Source: DATDAH01 sp963792205 (lineage in GTDB: Bacteria; Actinomycetota; Acidimicrobiia; Acidimicrobiales; DATDAH01). From it: 64,000 nt of DNA. The DNA lies in contig CAWBVI010000004.1 of assembly GCA_963792205.1 (NCBI GenBank), positions 1,302,001 to 1,366,000 of the forward strand. Reading direction: 5' to 3'. Positions within the stretch are counted from its first letter, which is position 1. Every line of letters begins with the position of its first letter. The translations under genes were made by a program, and so were the position numbers. This document shows, piece after piece, positions 1-9,011 of the stretch. The notes under the pieces were generated by a model. That model was given only the letters and a program-made list of their open reading frames with translations. It was not told the DNA's origin and made no database searches.

Positions 1-705
1 GGCGACGGTGGCGGGTGCGGGACGTCGGTTCGGGGCGCCGAAGACGACGAGGACGGCGGCGCCCGCCGCCGCGCCGGCCGCGACCGCGAGGGCGACCTCG
101 GGGACTCCTGCGGTCCCGGCGAGCACCATGGCGCCGGCGAGCACGACCACGCCCCAGTCACAGCTCCGGCGCCAGGAGCGCGAGAGCCAGGGCTTCCCCA
201 GCGTCGCGGCCGCGGCCACGGCCGCGAGATAGGGCAGCGACGGGAAGCTGCTGGACAGCACCCAGGTGTCACCTGTGACCCCGTCCGGGATCCGCCGGTG
301 GAGAGACAAGCCGGCATCGAGCAATGCGAAGAGGCTGGCCCCGGCGGCCCCGGCGAGCGCCACCAGCAACAGCCGGTGCCATCGTTGCTTGACGACGAGC
401 CCGACCACGACGGCGAGCGCTACAACGAGTGCGGCGACCTGGACCAAGCCGAGCAGGAACTCCCGCACCGAGTTCGGGACGCGGGTCACGACCCGGCCCA
501 CGTCGGTGGTCACGCCCTCGCTCGTCGACGTGGCCACCGCGAGCAGGACGACCAGCACCAGCGTCACCGTCCCCCACACGACGAGGCGGACGGCATCGCC
601 GGGATGCCGGAAGCGGCGCTCACCCGGCGGTTGCCCGTCGAGCCCAGCCGCCGGCGGCTCGGCACCCAGTTCGTCAGGGACCGGGTCGGACAGGACGCGG
701 CTCAT
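1..705 (-). CDS. Multi-pass membrane protein, N-terminal part (cut by window edge)
   Basis: The minus-strand frame starts with ATG at 705 and stays open to base 1, so only about 235 N-terminal residues are visible. A charged, proline-rich N-terminus is followed by several hydrophobic segments (for example VTLVLVVLLAVAT near residue 50, then LVQVAALVVALAVVVGLVV). The ATG overlaps the stop of the UbiB-like gene (ATGA), which implies translational coupling as the last visible gene of a four-gene operon. The N-terminus resembles what I recall of flippase-like (LPG-synthase membrane domain) proteins that carry a kinase-like insert, but no diagnostic motif lies within the window. Function unassigned. 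Confidence 0.7.
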   Translation of the reverse strand, partial: MSRVLSDPVPDELGAEPPAAGLDGQPPGERRFRHPGDAVRLVVWGTVTLVLVVLLAVATSTSEGVTTDVGRVVTRVPNSVREFLLGLVQVAALVVALAVVVGLVVKQRWHRLLLVALAGAAGASLFALLDAGLSLHRRIPDGVTGDTWVLSSSFPSLPYLAAVAAAATLGKPWLSRSWRRSCDWGVVVLAGAMVLAGTAGVPEVALAVAAGAAAGAAVLVVFGAPNRRPAPATVA

Positions 706-2675
706 GTCGTTCCGTCCCGAGCAACGGCGGCGACGACCCGCAGGAGGAGAACGGTTCCCGCGAAGAGGCCCCCGAAACCGAAGATCTCGAAGAGACCGGA
801 CGAGGTCGCGAGCGTGGGTCCCGGATCCTCCGCGACCAGGAGCAGCGCGGAGGCCACCAGGAAGGCCGCGCCGACCGTGCCGAGCAGCGCCCGGTTCGCC
901 AAGGTGCGGAGGATCCGGTGCTGGTCCTCGTCCACGATGCTGCGCAGGCGCAGCTCCCCTCGCCCGGCGAGGGTGAGGATGCGGTCGATCCGTTCGGGCA
1001 GGCGCCGGAGGTGCGGAAGGGCGGCCCCGAGCTCGTGGCGAACCATCGCTTCCGGGTCGATCGGCTTCGGGGCCGTGGTGGACGTCATCATCTCCATGGC
1101 CGCGGCCACCATCGACGTGTCGGGGTCGAGGACGCGCATCGTCCCGTCGAGCGTCGCGAGCGCGCGCGTCAGCGTCACGAGGTCGCCTGGGAGCCGCACG
1201 CCGAACCGCGTGAGGATCGTGACGAGGTCCTCCAGCACGCTCGGGTCGATCGTGCCGGTGGGCCGCACGTGTTCGGCCATCAGTCGGGCGAGGGCGCGTT
1301 CGAGCTGCTCGGTGGCGCCCCCCTCGGTCACGTCCGCCACCCGCTCGATGCCGTCCCGCAGCAGGCTCACATCTCGTTGGGCGAGCGCGGCGAGGATGTC
1401 GACGACCGCGGCCTGTTCGATCGGATCGAGACGTCCGACGGCCCCGAAGTCGATCAGGCCCAGGCTCCCGTCGCGGAAGGCGAAGACGTTCCCTGGGTGG
1501 GGATCGGCGTGGAAGAAGCCGGCGCGCAGCACTTGGTCCAGGAAGCTGCGGAGCAGCTGCTCGGCCAGCGCCCGGCGATCGACGCCGGAGGCGGCGAGCT
1601 CTTCGGTGTCGGCGAGCGCAAACCCCTCGAACCGCTCCTGGACGAGGAGCCGCCGGGTGCAGAGCTCCCGGTGAGGCTTGGGAATCCGCACCTCGCTGCC
1701 CTCGCCGAGCAGGAGGGCCATCTCCTCCATCGCATCGACTTCTCGCCGGAAGTCCAGCTCGGCCCGCAGGCTGTGCGCGAACTGCCCGAGCATCTCCCCC
1801 GATCGGATCCCTTGTCCCATGACGGTGCGACGCTGGGCGACATCGGCCAGCAAGGCGAGCGCGGCCAGGTCGCGCTCCATGGTGTCCTCGATCCCCAAGC
1901 GCTGGACCTTGACGACCACCGCCGCGCCCGAGTGCAGGCGGGCCCGATGCGTCTGGCCGATCGAGGCCGCCGCGATCGGCTCCCAGTCGAACTCGGCGAA
2001 CACGCGGTCGACCTCGTCGTGGAGCTCCGCCTCCAGCACCGCGACCACGTTCTCCCTCGGCTCGGGCGGAGCCTGGTTCTGCAACCGGGCGAGCTCGTCG
2101 GCGATCTCCGCCGGCACCAGGTCGATCCGCGTCGCCGCGATCTGACCGAGCTTGATGTACACCCCGCCGGCCTCCTCGAGCACGCGGCGGAGGCGGACGC
2201 CGACCGGGGCACCGACGGCGTCGACGCGACCAGCGATCGGCAGGTACGGCGCGAAGCCCTCCCTGCGGAGCAGGCGGACCAACTCGTGGTAGCGCCGGAC
2301 CACGGCCCACCGCCGGCGGAGCGCGCGCACGGGCCGAGGGGTGACGAAGAGCCCGGCGCGCTCGCCCAACGCCAACGTCCCCGGCCGCGACAGCAGGTCG
2401 AGGGTGACTGCGGTCGCCATGGTCACCGGGATGCCGATCGCCAACGCCAGCGTCACCAGGCCGTCGGCCCCGCGGTCCCACCCGGTCAACCCGAGGGCGA
2501 GGACGGTGGCGACCACCCAGCCGACGGCCCCGGACAGGAGGGCGGTCCCCCACCCCCGTCGGATGCCGAGGAGCCGCAGGGAGATGACCGTCACGGCGGC
2601 GGCCATGGCCAGCGCGGCGAGGACGCGCAGCACCGCCCCCAGCGGCCCGATGTCGGCGAGCACGAGGGCGATCAC
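702..2675 (-). CDS. ABC1/UbiB-family atypical protein kinase, membrane-anchored
   Basis: A 657-residue UbiB/AarF/ADCK-type protein. All family hallmarks are visible: the KxGQ motif (YIKLGQ, near residue 173), the alanine-rich loop AAASIGQTH, the ExD-like motif AELDFRREVD, the HADPHPGN catalytic segment near residue 388 and LIDFG. About three hydrophobic helices precede the kinase domain and two follow it, so it is a membrane protein. UbiB proteins are known to bind ATP and support isoprenoid-lipid (quinone or related) metabolism; the substrate here is unknown. GTG at 2675 is chosen because it lies 13 bases after the upstream stop; an ATG at 2723 would overlap the upstream gene by 35 bases. 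The 3' end overlaps the next start (ATGA). Confidence 0.88.
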   Translation of the reverse strand: MIALVLADIGPLGAVLRVLAALAMAAAVTVISLRLLGIRRGWGTALLSGAVGWVVATVLALGLTGWDRGADGLVTLALAIGIPVTMATAVTLDLLSRPGTLALGERAGLFVTPRPVRALRRRWAVVRRYHELVRLLRREGFAPYLPIAGRVDAVGAPVGVRLRRVLEEAGGVYIKLGQIAATRIDLVPAEIADELARLQNQAPPEPRENVVAVLEAELHDEVDRVFAEFDWEPIAAASIGQTHRARLHSGAAVVVKVQRLGIEDTMERDLAALALLADVAQRRTVMGQGIRSGEMLGQFAHSLRAELDFRREVDAMEEMALLLGEGSEVRIPKPHRELCTRRLLVQERFEGFALADTEELAASGVDRRALAEQLLRSFLDQVLRAGFFHADPHPGNVFAFRDGSLGLIDFGAVGRLDPIEQAAVVDILAALAQRDVSLLRDGIERVADVTEGGATEQLERALARLMAEHVRPTGTIDPSVLEDLVTILTRFGVRLPGDLVTLTRALATLDGTMRVLDPDTSMVAAAMEMMTSTTAPKPIDPEAMVRHELGAALPHLRRLPERIDRILTLAGRGELRLRSIVDEDQHRILRTLANRALLGTVGAAFLVASALLLVAEDPGPTLATSSGLFEIFGFGGLFAGTVLLLRVVAAVARDGTT

Positions 2676-2688
2676 CGGGTGCCCGCGA

Positions 2689-4908
2689 TCACGAGCCACC
2701 CGGGCACGGCACCCCGGCCCCACAGAGCCGCAGACCCGTGTGCTCGCGCACCTCGCTCACCAACGTCTCGCGGGGCTGGAACGCCAGCGCGTTGTCCGTG
2801 GCGAAGGTGAGCGCGGCGGTGGCGTCGCCCGCGAACTCGAACGCGTACGTGATGCAGCCCCCGTCGAAGAGGTACGTGCGAGTGCTGCGCAGGTCCGGGG
2901 GCAACGCCTCCGGATCCTCGAAGCGGCGCATGCCGACCTCGTCGCTCGGCACCTCGGTCGCACTCTCGACCGCGCACTGCTCCGGAGGCAGCAAGGTCAC
3001 TTCGACCGCCCGGGTTCCAACGTCTTCGGAATCGAGCCAGAAGGCGCCACTGTCGTTGCGGATCTTCACGCCGCCGACGGCCCAGCCGGCGGGAAGCGAG
3101 GCGACGCACGGCACCGACGTTGCCGAGGGGACGGACTGTGCCATGAGGACCAGGAGGTTGCTGTCGTTGGCGCAGTCGGGGCTGCCGGTGACCTGCATGT
3201 CGTGGACGGGCCTGAACAGGCTCACCGCGTTCGGAACGACCACGAGCGCGGCGGCCACGAGCCCGAGGGCGAGGAGCACGCGCTTGACGCTCCAACGCTG
3301 GAGCGAGATGGGTCGGCGCTCGGGCGCCTTGGCCCGGAACTGAGCGACCAGATCGCGCCCGTCGGCCTTCATCATCGTGCGCAGCTGCGACGGGCTGGCG
3401 ATGCCGCGAGCCGCGGCGAACGCCTCGGCGATCTCGTCGGGCGAGAAGTACTGGAGAGCCCGCTCGTACACCCGATCGGCGTCCGTGCGCACCGCGAGGA
3501 CGAGCATCATGTTGGCCAGGTCCACGGCCTCGCGCCATGGTGACGGCCGGATCTGCATGAAGGCGACGTCGATGACCAGCAGCTCGCCGTCGCGCACCAT
3601 GAGGTTCGCGGGCTTGATGTCGCGATGGGCGATCCCGGCGTCCCAGAGGTTCCGGATGAGCAGCAGGCCCTGGTCGATGACGCCGTCGTCGACCGTGGCC
3701 TCGCCGATCTCCTCGGCACCGGCGAAGAACTCGGTGACCAGCAGGTACTCGCGCTCAGGGGTCATCTCCACGATCCCGTACGGCGTCGCGCTCCGGATGC
3801 CCACGTCCTGCAGCAGGCGCAGCGCGTAGTCCTCGTACTGGACGAGCCGGCGCACGGACTGGAAGGGCGCCTCGTCCTCGAGGCGGCCGTAGAGGAGCGT
3901 GCGGCCGAGCTTGTACCAGCGGTCGGCGCGCACGTGGCTCATGGCGTAGAGCTTCCCGAACAGTCGGGTGTCGGGATCGCCCTTGACGGTGATCAGCAGT
4001 GGGGTCGATCCGCCCGATCCGGCCAGACCGACGTGCTTCAGGTCGAGGACCGTGAGCCCGAGCTGCTCGTGGAGGGCGCTCCGGATGGCCTCACCGCGCC
4101 GGCCGCCGATGTCGAGGTGGGCGGTCTTGCCCTGCCGGTAGGCGACGGGGAAGACCTCGTTCGGGGTGAACGTCCGGAAGGCGTTGAGCGAGATGCCCAC
4201 GGCGAGCGCGACGCCGAACAGGACGTCCGTCGGGTGATAGGTGGCCAGGTACAGCTCGGCGGCGATGAACAGCACGATCACCGCGCCGCCCACCGCCTTC
4301 GCGATCGTGCGCGGCCGTCCGGGGACGACGATGGCGTAGACGATGCCGACGATGACGAACGTGAGCACGACGACCGGTGGCGCCGGGAAGGCGTAGCCCG
4401 CCCACCGTCCGATGATCGTGACGTCGAAGGGCCGCGCCCGGGCGAGGTTGGCGTAGAGGATCTGGCCGATGACGGCGATGACGACGATGCTGCCGAGGTA
4501 GGTGAAGAGGTGGCGCCACCGCCGGAACGCCATCAACGCGACGATCAGACCCAAGCCGCAGGACGTCATCGCCCAGCCGGAGCCGAGGCGGTCGATGCCG
4601 TTCATGACATCGGTCAGCCAGTCGGTGCGGAGGCCGGCGATCCCCCGGAGGATGGCCGCATCCATCCGGACGGTGAACCGCTCGACCGCGGGGAAGAGGT
4701 GGGCGAGGGCAACCCACAGCGTCAGGACCCCCATCGCCGCGAGCCAGAGCTTGCCGGTGAGCCCGATGCTGCGGGGGAGCGGGGGTGGTGCGCCGGACGG
4801 CCGCCGGCGCCGACGAGAGCGCCGCGCCGTCGACGGCACCGAGGCGGTGGCGTCGAGCTCCGTGCGGGCGGCTGCCGACGGTGCGTCCACCCCCGCCTCG
4901 GTGGTCAC
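2689..4908 (-). CDS. PAP2-like membrane domain fused to a protein-kinase-like domain
   Basis: A 739-residue fusion. An Arg-rich cytosolic N-terminus leads into about six membrane helices of PAP2 type, with motif-1 remnant RARPFD and motif-3 remnant TYHPTD; the usual central SGH signature is replaced by FPAPP, so phosphatase activity is doubtful. A kinase-like domain follows, with HRDIKPANL near residue 429 and VIDVAF in the place of DFG. One more helix (near residue 546) then leads to a cysteine-containing extracytoplasmic domain of about 170 residues. The GTG start at 4908 overlaps the upstream stop (GTGA). Coupling to a UbiB-type kinase suggests a lipid- or envelope-linked role, which is inference. 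The family is not one I can name. Confidence 0.85.
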   Translation of the reverse strand: MTTEAGVDAPSAAARTELDATASVPSTARRSRRRRRPSGAPPPLPRSIGLTGKLWLAAMGVLTLWVALAHLFPAVERFTVRMDAAILRGIAGLRTDWLTDVMNGIDRLGSGWAMTSCGLGLIVALMAFRRWRHLFTYLGSIVVIAVIGQILYANLARARPFDVTIIGRWAGYAFPAPPVVVLTFVIVGIVYAIVVPGRPRTIAKAVGGAVIVLFIAAELYLATYHPTDVLFGVALAVGISLNAFRTFTPNEVFPVAYRQGKTAHLDIGGRRGEAIRSALHEQLGLTVLDLKHVGLAGSGGSTPLLITVKGDPDTRLFGKLYAMSHVRADRWYKLGRTLLYGRLEDEAPFQSVRRLVQYEDYALRLLQDVGIRSATPYGIVEMTPEREYLLVTEFFAGAEEIGEATVDDGVIDQGLLLIRNLWDAGIAHRDIKPANLMVRDGELLVIDVAFMQIRPSPWREAVDLANMMLVLAVRTDADRVYERALQYFSPDEIAEAFAAARGIASPSQLRTMMKADGRDLVAQFRAKAPERRPISLQRWSVKRVLLALGLVAAALVVVPNAVSLFRPVHDMQVTGSPDCANDSNLLVLMAQSVPSATSVPCVASLPAGWAVGGVKIRNDSGAFWLDSEDVGTRAVEVTLLPPEQCAVESATEVPSDEVGMRRFEDPEALPPDLRSTRTYLFDGGCITYAFEFAGDATAALTFATDNALAFQPRETLVSEVREHTGLRLCGAGVPCPGGS

Positions 4909-5849
4909 GACAACCCCTCCGCGGCCAGCCACTCGGACGCGATGGCGGCCACGTCCTGATCGCCGGCGGCGACCTGGGCGTTGAGGGCGCGCAGGCCGTC
5001 GGTGGTGAGCCGCTGCGAGATGGCGTCGATGCGGGCGGCGAGGTCCGGACCGAAGTGGTCGACCACGTCGGCGTGCACGAGCGGGGTGACGTTCTCGGCG
5101 GGCTGGAGGTCGCGATCGTCCGCGAGCTCGACGAGATCCCCGTCGATGAGCGCCGGATCCGTGGTGAACAACAGGGCGACGTCCACGTCGCGGTTGGCGA
5201 TCGCCTGGTGGGTCAGGGGACCGCCGGCATCGAGGGCGAGCACTTCGCGGAAGGACAGCCCGTAGACCCGTTCCAGGCCGAGCAGGCAGAACGGCCGGGA
5301 GGCGCACTCGGGCGGGCCGGCGAAGGTCATCTCGGGGGCCACCGCGGCGAGGTCGCTCAGCGTTCGCAGATCCTCGCGCTCGGCCGTCTCGCGGGTCACG
5401 ACGAAGGTGTTGGCGTCCTGCGCCGGCGAGGGGGCGAGCACGGTGATCCCCCGCTCGGCGAGGAGCTCCGCGAGCTGGTCGTTCGTGCCCTCGACGTCGT
5501 CGGTGCCGGCGTCGGAGGTGAGGCTCGAGAACTGGAGGGCACTCCCGGCGTACTCCGGCACCACCTCGACCAGGCCGCCGGCGAGCGCCGGCAGCACGAA
5601 CTCCCGGGGCCCGATGCCGAATGCTCGCCGCACGTCGTAGCCCTCGGCCTCCAAGGCCTGGCTGTAGATGTCGGCCAGCAGTTCGCTCTCGGCGAAGTCG
5701 AACGATCCGACGGTGATCGTGTCGTCGCGCAGTGTCGTTGCCACCCGGGCCGCCGCCGATTCGGGCCCGTCATCCGGCTCCGACCCGCACCCGGCGCCGC
5801 CCACGACTGCAACGAGGACCAAGATGGCGATCGTTCGACGACGGCGCAC
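4905..5849 (-). CDS. Glycine betaine/osmoprotectant ABC substrate-binding lipoprotein (ProX/OpuC type)
   Basis: A 314-residue lipoprotein: basic n-region, hydrophobic stretch, and lipobox GGAGC with the lipid-bearing Cys at residue 21. The mature part has the quaternary-amine-binding fold signatures ITVGSFDFAESELLADIYSQ and EVVPEYAGSAL. Such proteins capture betaine, choline or related osmolytes for an ABC importer. No permease or ATPase is in the window, and the gene is instead coupled to the PAP2-kinase fusion by a GTGA overlap. The GTG start at 5849 is supported by GGAGGAG about 8 bases upstream and by the signal peptide; the frame extends upstream but reads like non-coding sequence. Confidence 0.85.
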   Translation of the reverse strand: MRRRRTIAILVLVAVVGGAGCGSEPDDGPESAAARVATTLRDDTITVGSFDFAESELLADIYSQALEAEGYDVRRAFGIGPREFVLPALAGGLVEVVPEYAGSALQFSSLTSDAGTDDVEGTNDQLAELLAERGITVLAPSPAQDANTFVVTRETAEREDLRTLSDLAAVAPEMTFAGPPECASRPFCLLGLERVYGLSFREVLALDAGGPLTHQAIANRDVDVALLFTTDPALIDGDLVELADDRDLQPAENVTPLVHADVVDHFGPDLAARIDAISQRLTTDGLRALNAQVAAGDQDVAAIASEWLAAEGLS

Positions 5850-6003
5850 CGTCCACGCTCCTCCCCCCCAGGGGTCGTCGACCGAGCCTTCCACATCGAC
5901 ACGGGTCGTGGTGGGGAAACTCCTGTGGGGTAGCCGGAGCCGCGCCGTCGACGATCGGGGCGTAGGGTCGCCGGGCGCTCGATGACCACCCGGAGGGAGG
6001 CCT

Positions 6004-6687
6004 GTGGCCCCCACGGACAGCTCCAGGACGACCCGCTACGAACGCCGGAGCCGCGACGCGGCCAGCGTCGGCCTCGGTCTCGCCGTGCTCGGCGTCGGGA
6101 TGCTGCTCGTGCGCGACAGCCAGGTCTCGGGGACCGAGGAGGCCGTCTTCCGAGCGGTGAACGACCTCCCCGAGGCGCTCTACCCCGTGCTCTGGCCGTT
6201 CCAGCAGGCCGGAGCGCTGTTCGTCGGGCCCATCGTCGCCCTTGGCGCGCTCGTGCTGCGTCGGTACCGGCTGGCGTGGGCCGCGCTGGCGGCCACCGTG
6301 CTCAAGCTGGTGCTCGAGCGCGGGGTGAAGGGGGTCACCACCCGCGAGCGGCCCGGGACGTCGATCGGCAGCGACATCCACATCCGTGGTGACGTCCACG
6401 CCGGCGGCGAGAGCTTCGTCTCGGGCCACGCCTTGCTCATCACCGCGCTCGCCACCATCGTCTCGCCCTACCTCCCCGGGCGGTGGAAGATCGTGCCGTG
6501 GGCGATCGCCGGGATGGTGCTCTTCGGGCGGGTGTACGTGGGGGCCCACAACCCGCTCGACGTCATCTGCGGCGCCGGGTTGGGCCTGGCGATCGGCGGC
6601 GTCCTCAACCTCGCCTTCGGCGTGCCCGCGGCATCCGGCACGCCGACACCGGTCGAATCCCCGGCGGTCAGCGGAGCAGGTAGCTGA
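6004..6687 (+). CDS. PAP2-family membrane phosphatase
   Basis: A 227-residue integral membrane phosphatase. The three PAP2 active-site motifs look intact: KGVTTRERP (K-x6-RP), SGH within SFVSGHALL, and RVYVGAHNPLD (R-x5-H-x3-D). Family members dephosphorylate lipid phosphates such as undecaprenyl pyrophosphate or phosphatidate at the outer membrane face; which one applies here cannot be told. GTG at 6004 is preceded by GGAGGGAGG. It is transcribed divergently from the osmolyte-binding lipoprotein, and the 154-base gap can hold both promoters. Unlike the PAP2 domain of the neighbouring fusion, the catalytic histidines are present. Confidence 0.9.
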   Translation: MAPTDSSRTTRYERRSRDAASVGLGLAVLGVGMLLVRDSQVSGTEEAVFRAVNDLPEALYPVLWPFQQAGALFVGPIVALGALVLRRYRLAWAALAATVLKLVLERGVKGVTTRERPGTSIGSDIHIRGDVHAGGESFVSGHALLITALATIVSPYLPGRWKIVPWAIAGMVLFGRVYVGAHNPLDVICGAGLGLAIGGVLNLAFGVPAASGTPTPVESPAVSGAGS

Positions 6688-6760
6688 CCTCCGAAAGGAG
6701 CTCAGCGGGGTCCTAGGGTCCGGCCGGGAACGGCCCCCTGCTCGGCGGCGTTGGACGGGT

Positions 6761-7369
6761 ATGACCGATGCCGCCGAGCGTCCGGGGTTCGTCCGCCGCC
6801 ATCGCCTCTCCCTGGCCCTCGGCGGCGCCGTCCTCGTGGCCGGTCTGGCCTGGCTGGCGTTCGGCTGGTTCGGCGTCCAGGCACTGTGGATCGACGACGA
6901 GGTCGACGAGGCCGCGCCGGTGTTCGAGTCCGGGGCCGGCCTCGAGCCGGACACCGCGGCCCCCTCAGGCCCCTCCCCCGGCGAGGTCGTGGCCGATTCC
7001 ACGGCGACCACGGCGCCGACTCCCGTCGTGAGCGCCGTGGCCCGAGGCGAGTTCGGGGGCCGGACCCATCCGTCGGAGGGCACCGTCCAGGTCCTCACCG
7101 ACGGGAGCGAGCAGCGCTTCCTCCGCTTCACCGAGTTCGCCACCGACAACGGCCCCGACGTCGACGTCTACCTCTCGACGGCGGCGCCCGACGCCGAGGA
7201 GCAGGCCCTGGACGACGACGTGGTCAGCCTGGGGGACCTGAAGGGCAACATCGGCGACCAGAACTACGAGATCCCGCCCGACGTGGACCTCGAGCGCTAC
7301 AACACGGTGGTGCTGTGGTGCGTCCGGTTCAGCGTGGCCTTCGGCACCGCCCCGCTCGATCCGGTCTGA
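6761..7369 (+). CDS. DM13-domain protein, single membrane anchor
   Basis: A 202-residue protein with one N-terminal hydrophobic helix (residues about 15-35), a Thr/Pro/Ala-rich linker and a C-terminal domain of about 115 residues. The latter shows DM13-type features (GEFGGRTHPSEGTVQVL, then VDVYLS and the end motif VVLWCVRFSVAFG). DM13 domains carry a conserved Cys and are proposed to act in electron transfer or redox chemistry outside the membrane; the Cys in VVLWC fits. The gene abuts the converging sulfatase remnant with no gap: the stop codons are adjacent. Confidence 0.8.
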   Translation: MTDAAERPGFVRRHRLSLALGGAVLVAGLAWLAFGWFGVQALWIDDEVDEAAPVFESGAGLEPDTAAPSGPSPGEVVADSTATTAPTPVVSAVARGEFGGRTHPSEGTVQVLTDGSEQRFLRFTEFATDNGPDVDVYLSTAAPDAEEQALDDDVVSLGDLKGNIGDQNYEIPPDVDLERYNTVVLWCVRFSVAFGTAPLDPV

Positions 7370-8935
7370 TCAGCCGAGGCCCAGCCGCTCGAACTGGTCG
7401 GCAGGGGCCTCGAGCTCGACGAGGGCCGTGCGCAGGAGATCGATGAGCTCGGCCTCGACCCCCTCCCCCGCCCGGTTCTCGGCTTCCTGGGGATCGAGGT
7501 CGATGTCGTAGAGGTGGTGCTGGTCCTCGTGGCCGTGCCCGACCCAGAACGGCATCCGGTCCCCCGCGCCGTACGGCTGACGGATGACGGGGATGTCGGT
7601 CCCCGGCATGGTGTCGAGCACCGCCCGGCCATCCGGCGGCGGCATCCCCTCCACGCCGGCCAGGTGCAGGGGCATGGTCGACCACCGGTTCGACCACATC
7701 GACAGCGGGAAGTTGTCGCCGACCGGCCCCCGGGCGTACTTCCGCCGGCCGTCGGTGACCTGGACCCAGTTGCCCCACACCCCACCGATCGCCCACTCCC
7801 GGCCGCCGGGGGCCTCACCGGTGATCAGCGGGACCAGCGAGCGGCCGTGGGTGCGGTGTCGGGCGGTGACCCCGAAGACCTCGCTGAGGGTGGCGTGGAG
7901 GTCGACGCTGGTCGTCAGCGCGTCACAGGTGCCGCCGCCGTCCACGCTCGGCCAGTGGACGAGCAGCGGGGTGTGGCCCAGTGGCTCGTACTGCGGCACG
8001 CCGGGCTTCCCCCAGATGTCGACGCCCCCGCGCACGTCGCCGAGGTAGTGGCCGTGGTCGGTGCAGACGACCACCGCGGTCGAGTCCCACAGCTGGCGCT
8101 CGTCGAGGGCGGCGACCACCCGGCCGAACCAGTGGTCGATCATCGACACCTTGGCGCCGTAGTTGGCCCGCAGGTGGCGGGCCTCAGCCTCGCTGAGGAG
8201 CCCCGTGCTCAGACCGCCGACGATGTACGGCGGCCAGATGAGGCGGTCGCCCTCCCACGGCTCGTCCTCGTACCGGCCCTCCCAGGGGGCGGGCACGTCG
8301 AAGGGCTCGTGCGGGTCGAACTCGTCCACGAAGAGGAGCCACCGGTCGTGGTGCGGCGTGGCGGTGCGCAACCAGTCCGCGGCCGCGGCCATCACCCGCG
8401 GGCCGGGGAAGTCCTCCTCGACCCGGAAGAAGGTGCGCGACCGGTCGTAGCCCCGCTCCATGGCGAAGGAGCCATGGAGGCGCTCGTAGAACCACGACGC
8501 CCCCACCGCCGGCGAGCCCACCCAGCTCGGGTCGGGATGGGTCCGCCACGGGTCCCCCTCGTGGCCCGCGCTGGTAGTCCCAGGCGAAGAAGTCGGTGTG
8601 GTAGTTCTCGCCACCGGTCTCGAACAGGTGCGGGTGGTCCGAGACGAGCATCGAGACCACGCCCTCCTCGCGGAGCGCCGCGGTCACGGGGCGCTCCCAG
8701 AGCTCGATGGAGCCCCAGGGCTTCCAGAGGAAGTCGAGCGCCCCGCAGAGGATGTCGTGGCGGGCGGGCATGCAGGGCAGCGAGCCCGTCACGTGCCGGG
8801 TGAACCGGGTGGCGCGCTCGGCCGCGAACCGGTCGAGTTCGGGGGTGGCGAAGTCCGATCGCCGCCGTAGCAACCCAGGTCGTGGCGGTTGAGTGAGTCG
8901 AGCAGGATCACGACGACGTTGTCCGGCACGGTCAT
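7370..8935 (-). pseudogene. Type I sulfatase with two frameshifts
   Basis: An almost full-length formylglycine-dependent sulfatase (about 520 codons), but the frame changes twice. Codons from ATG 8935 encode the metal-binding start VILLDSLNRHDLGCYGG. Near 8865 the frame must shift (one base missing or two extra) to continue with FATPELDRFAAE and the CMPAR formylglycine motif (CxPxR). Near 8572 one extra G shifts it again before GHEGDPWRTHPDPSW. The remainder, including CTDHGHYLGD and HTPLLVHWP, is well conserved. Everything except the frame is intact, so this is either a very young pseudogene or two indel errors in G-rich runs. A functional enzyme would hydrolyse sulfate esters; the substrate is unknown. 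Confidence 0.75.
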
Positions 8936-8959
8936 CGAGCGTCATGTTCCCATGCGCGA

Positions 8960-8990
8960 AGAAGCGCCCTGCCGCGCAGGGCGCCTCTTG
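8960..8990 (-). terminator. Rho-independent terminator after the YceI gene
   Basis: A perfect 9-base inverted repeat (GCGCCCTGC at 8964-8972 and its complement at 8976-8984, 3-base loop) lies 20-50 bases past the yceI-like stop. On the minus strand an A-rich stretch precedes the stem and TTCTTC follows it, as in intrinsic terminators. Confidence 0.7.
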
Positions 8991-9011
8991 CGGGGGGATC
9001 GGTCTGGACGC

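Noticed and set aside
429..2810. Long plus-strand open frame antisense to the UbiB-like gene
   Set aside because: High G+C keeps antisense frames open; its translation is low-complexity Arg/Gly/Pro/Asp and mirrors a well-conserved kinase on the other strand.
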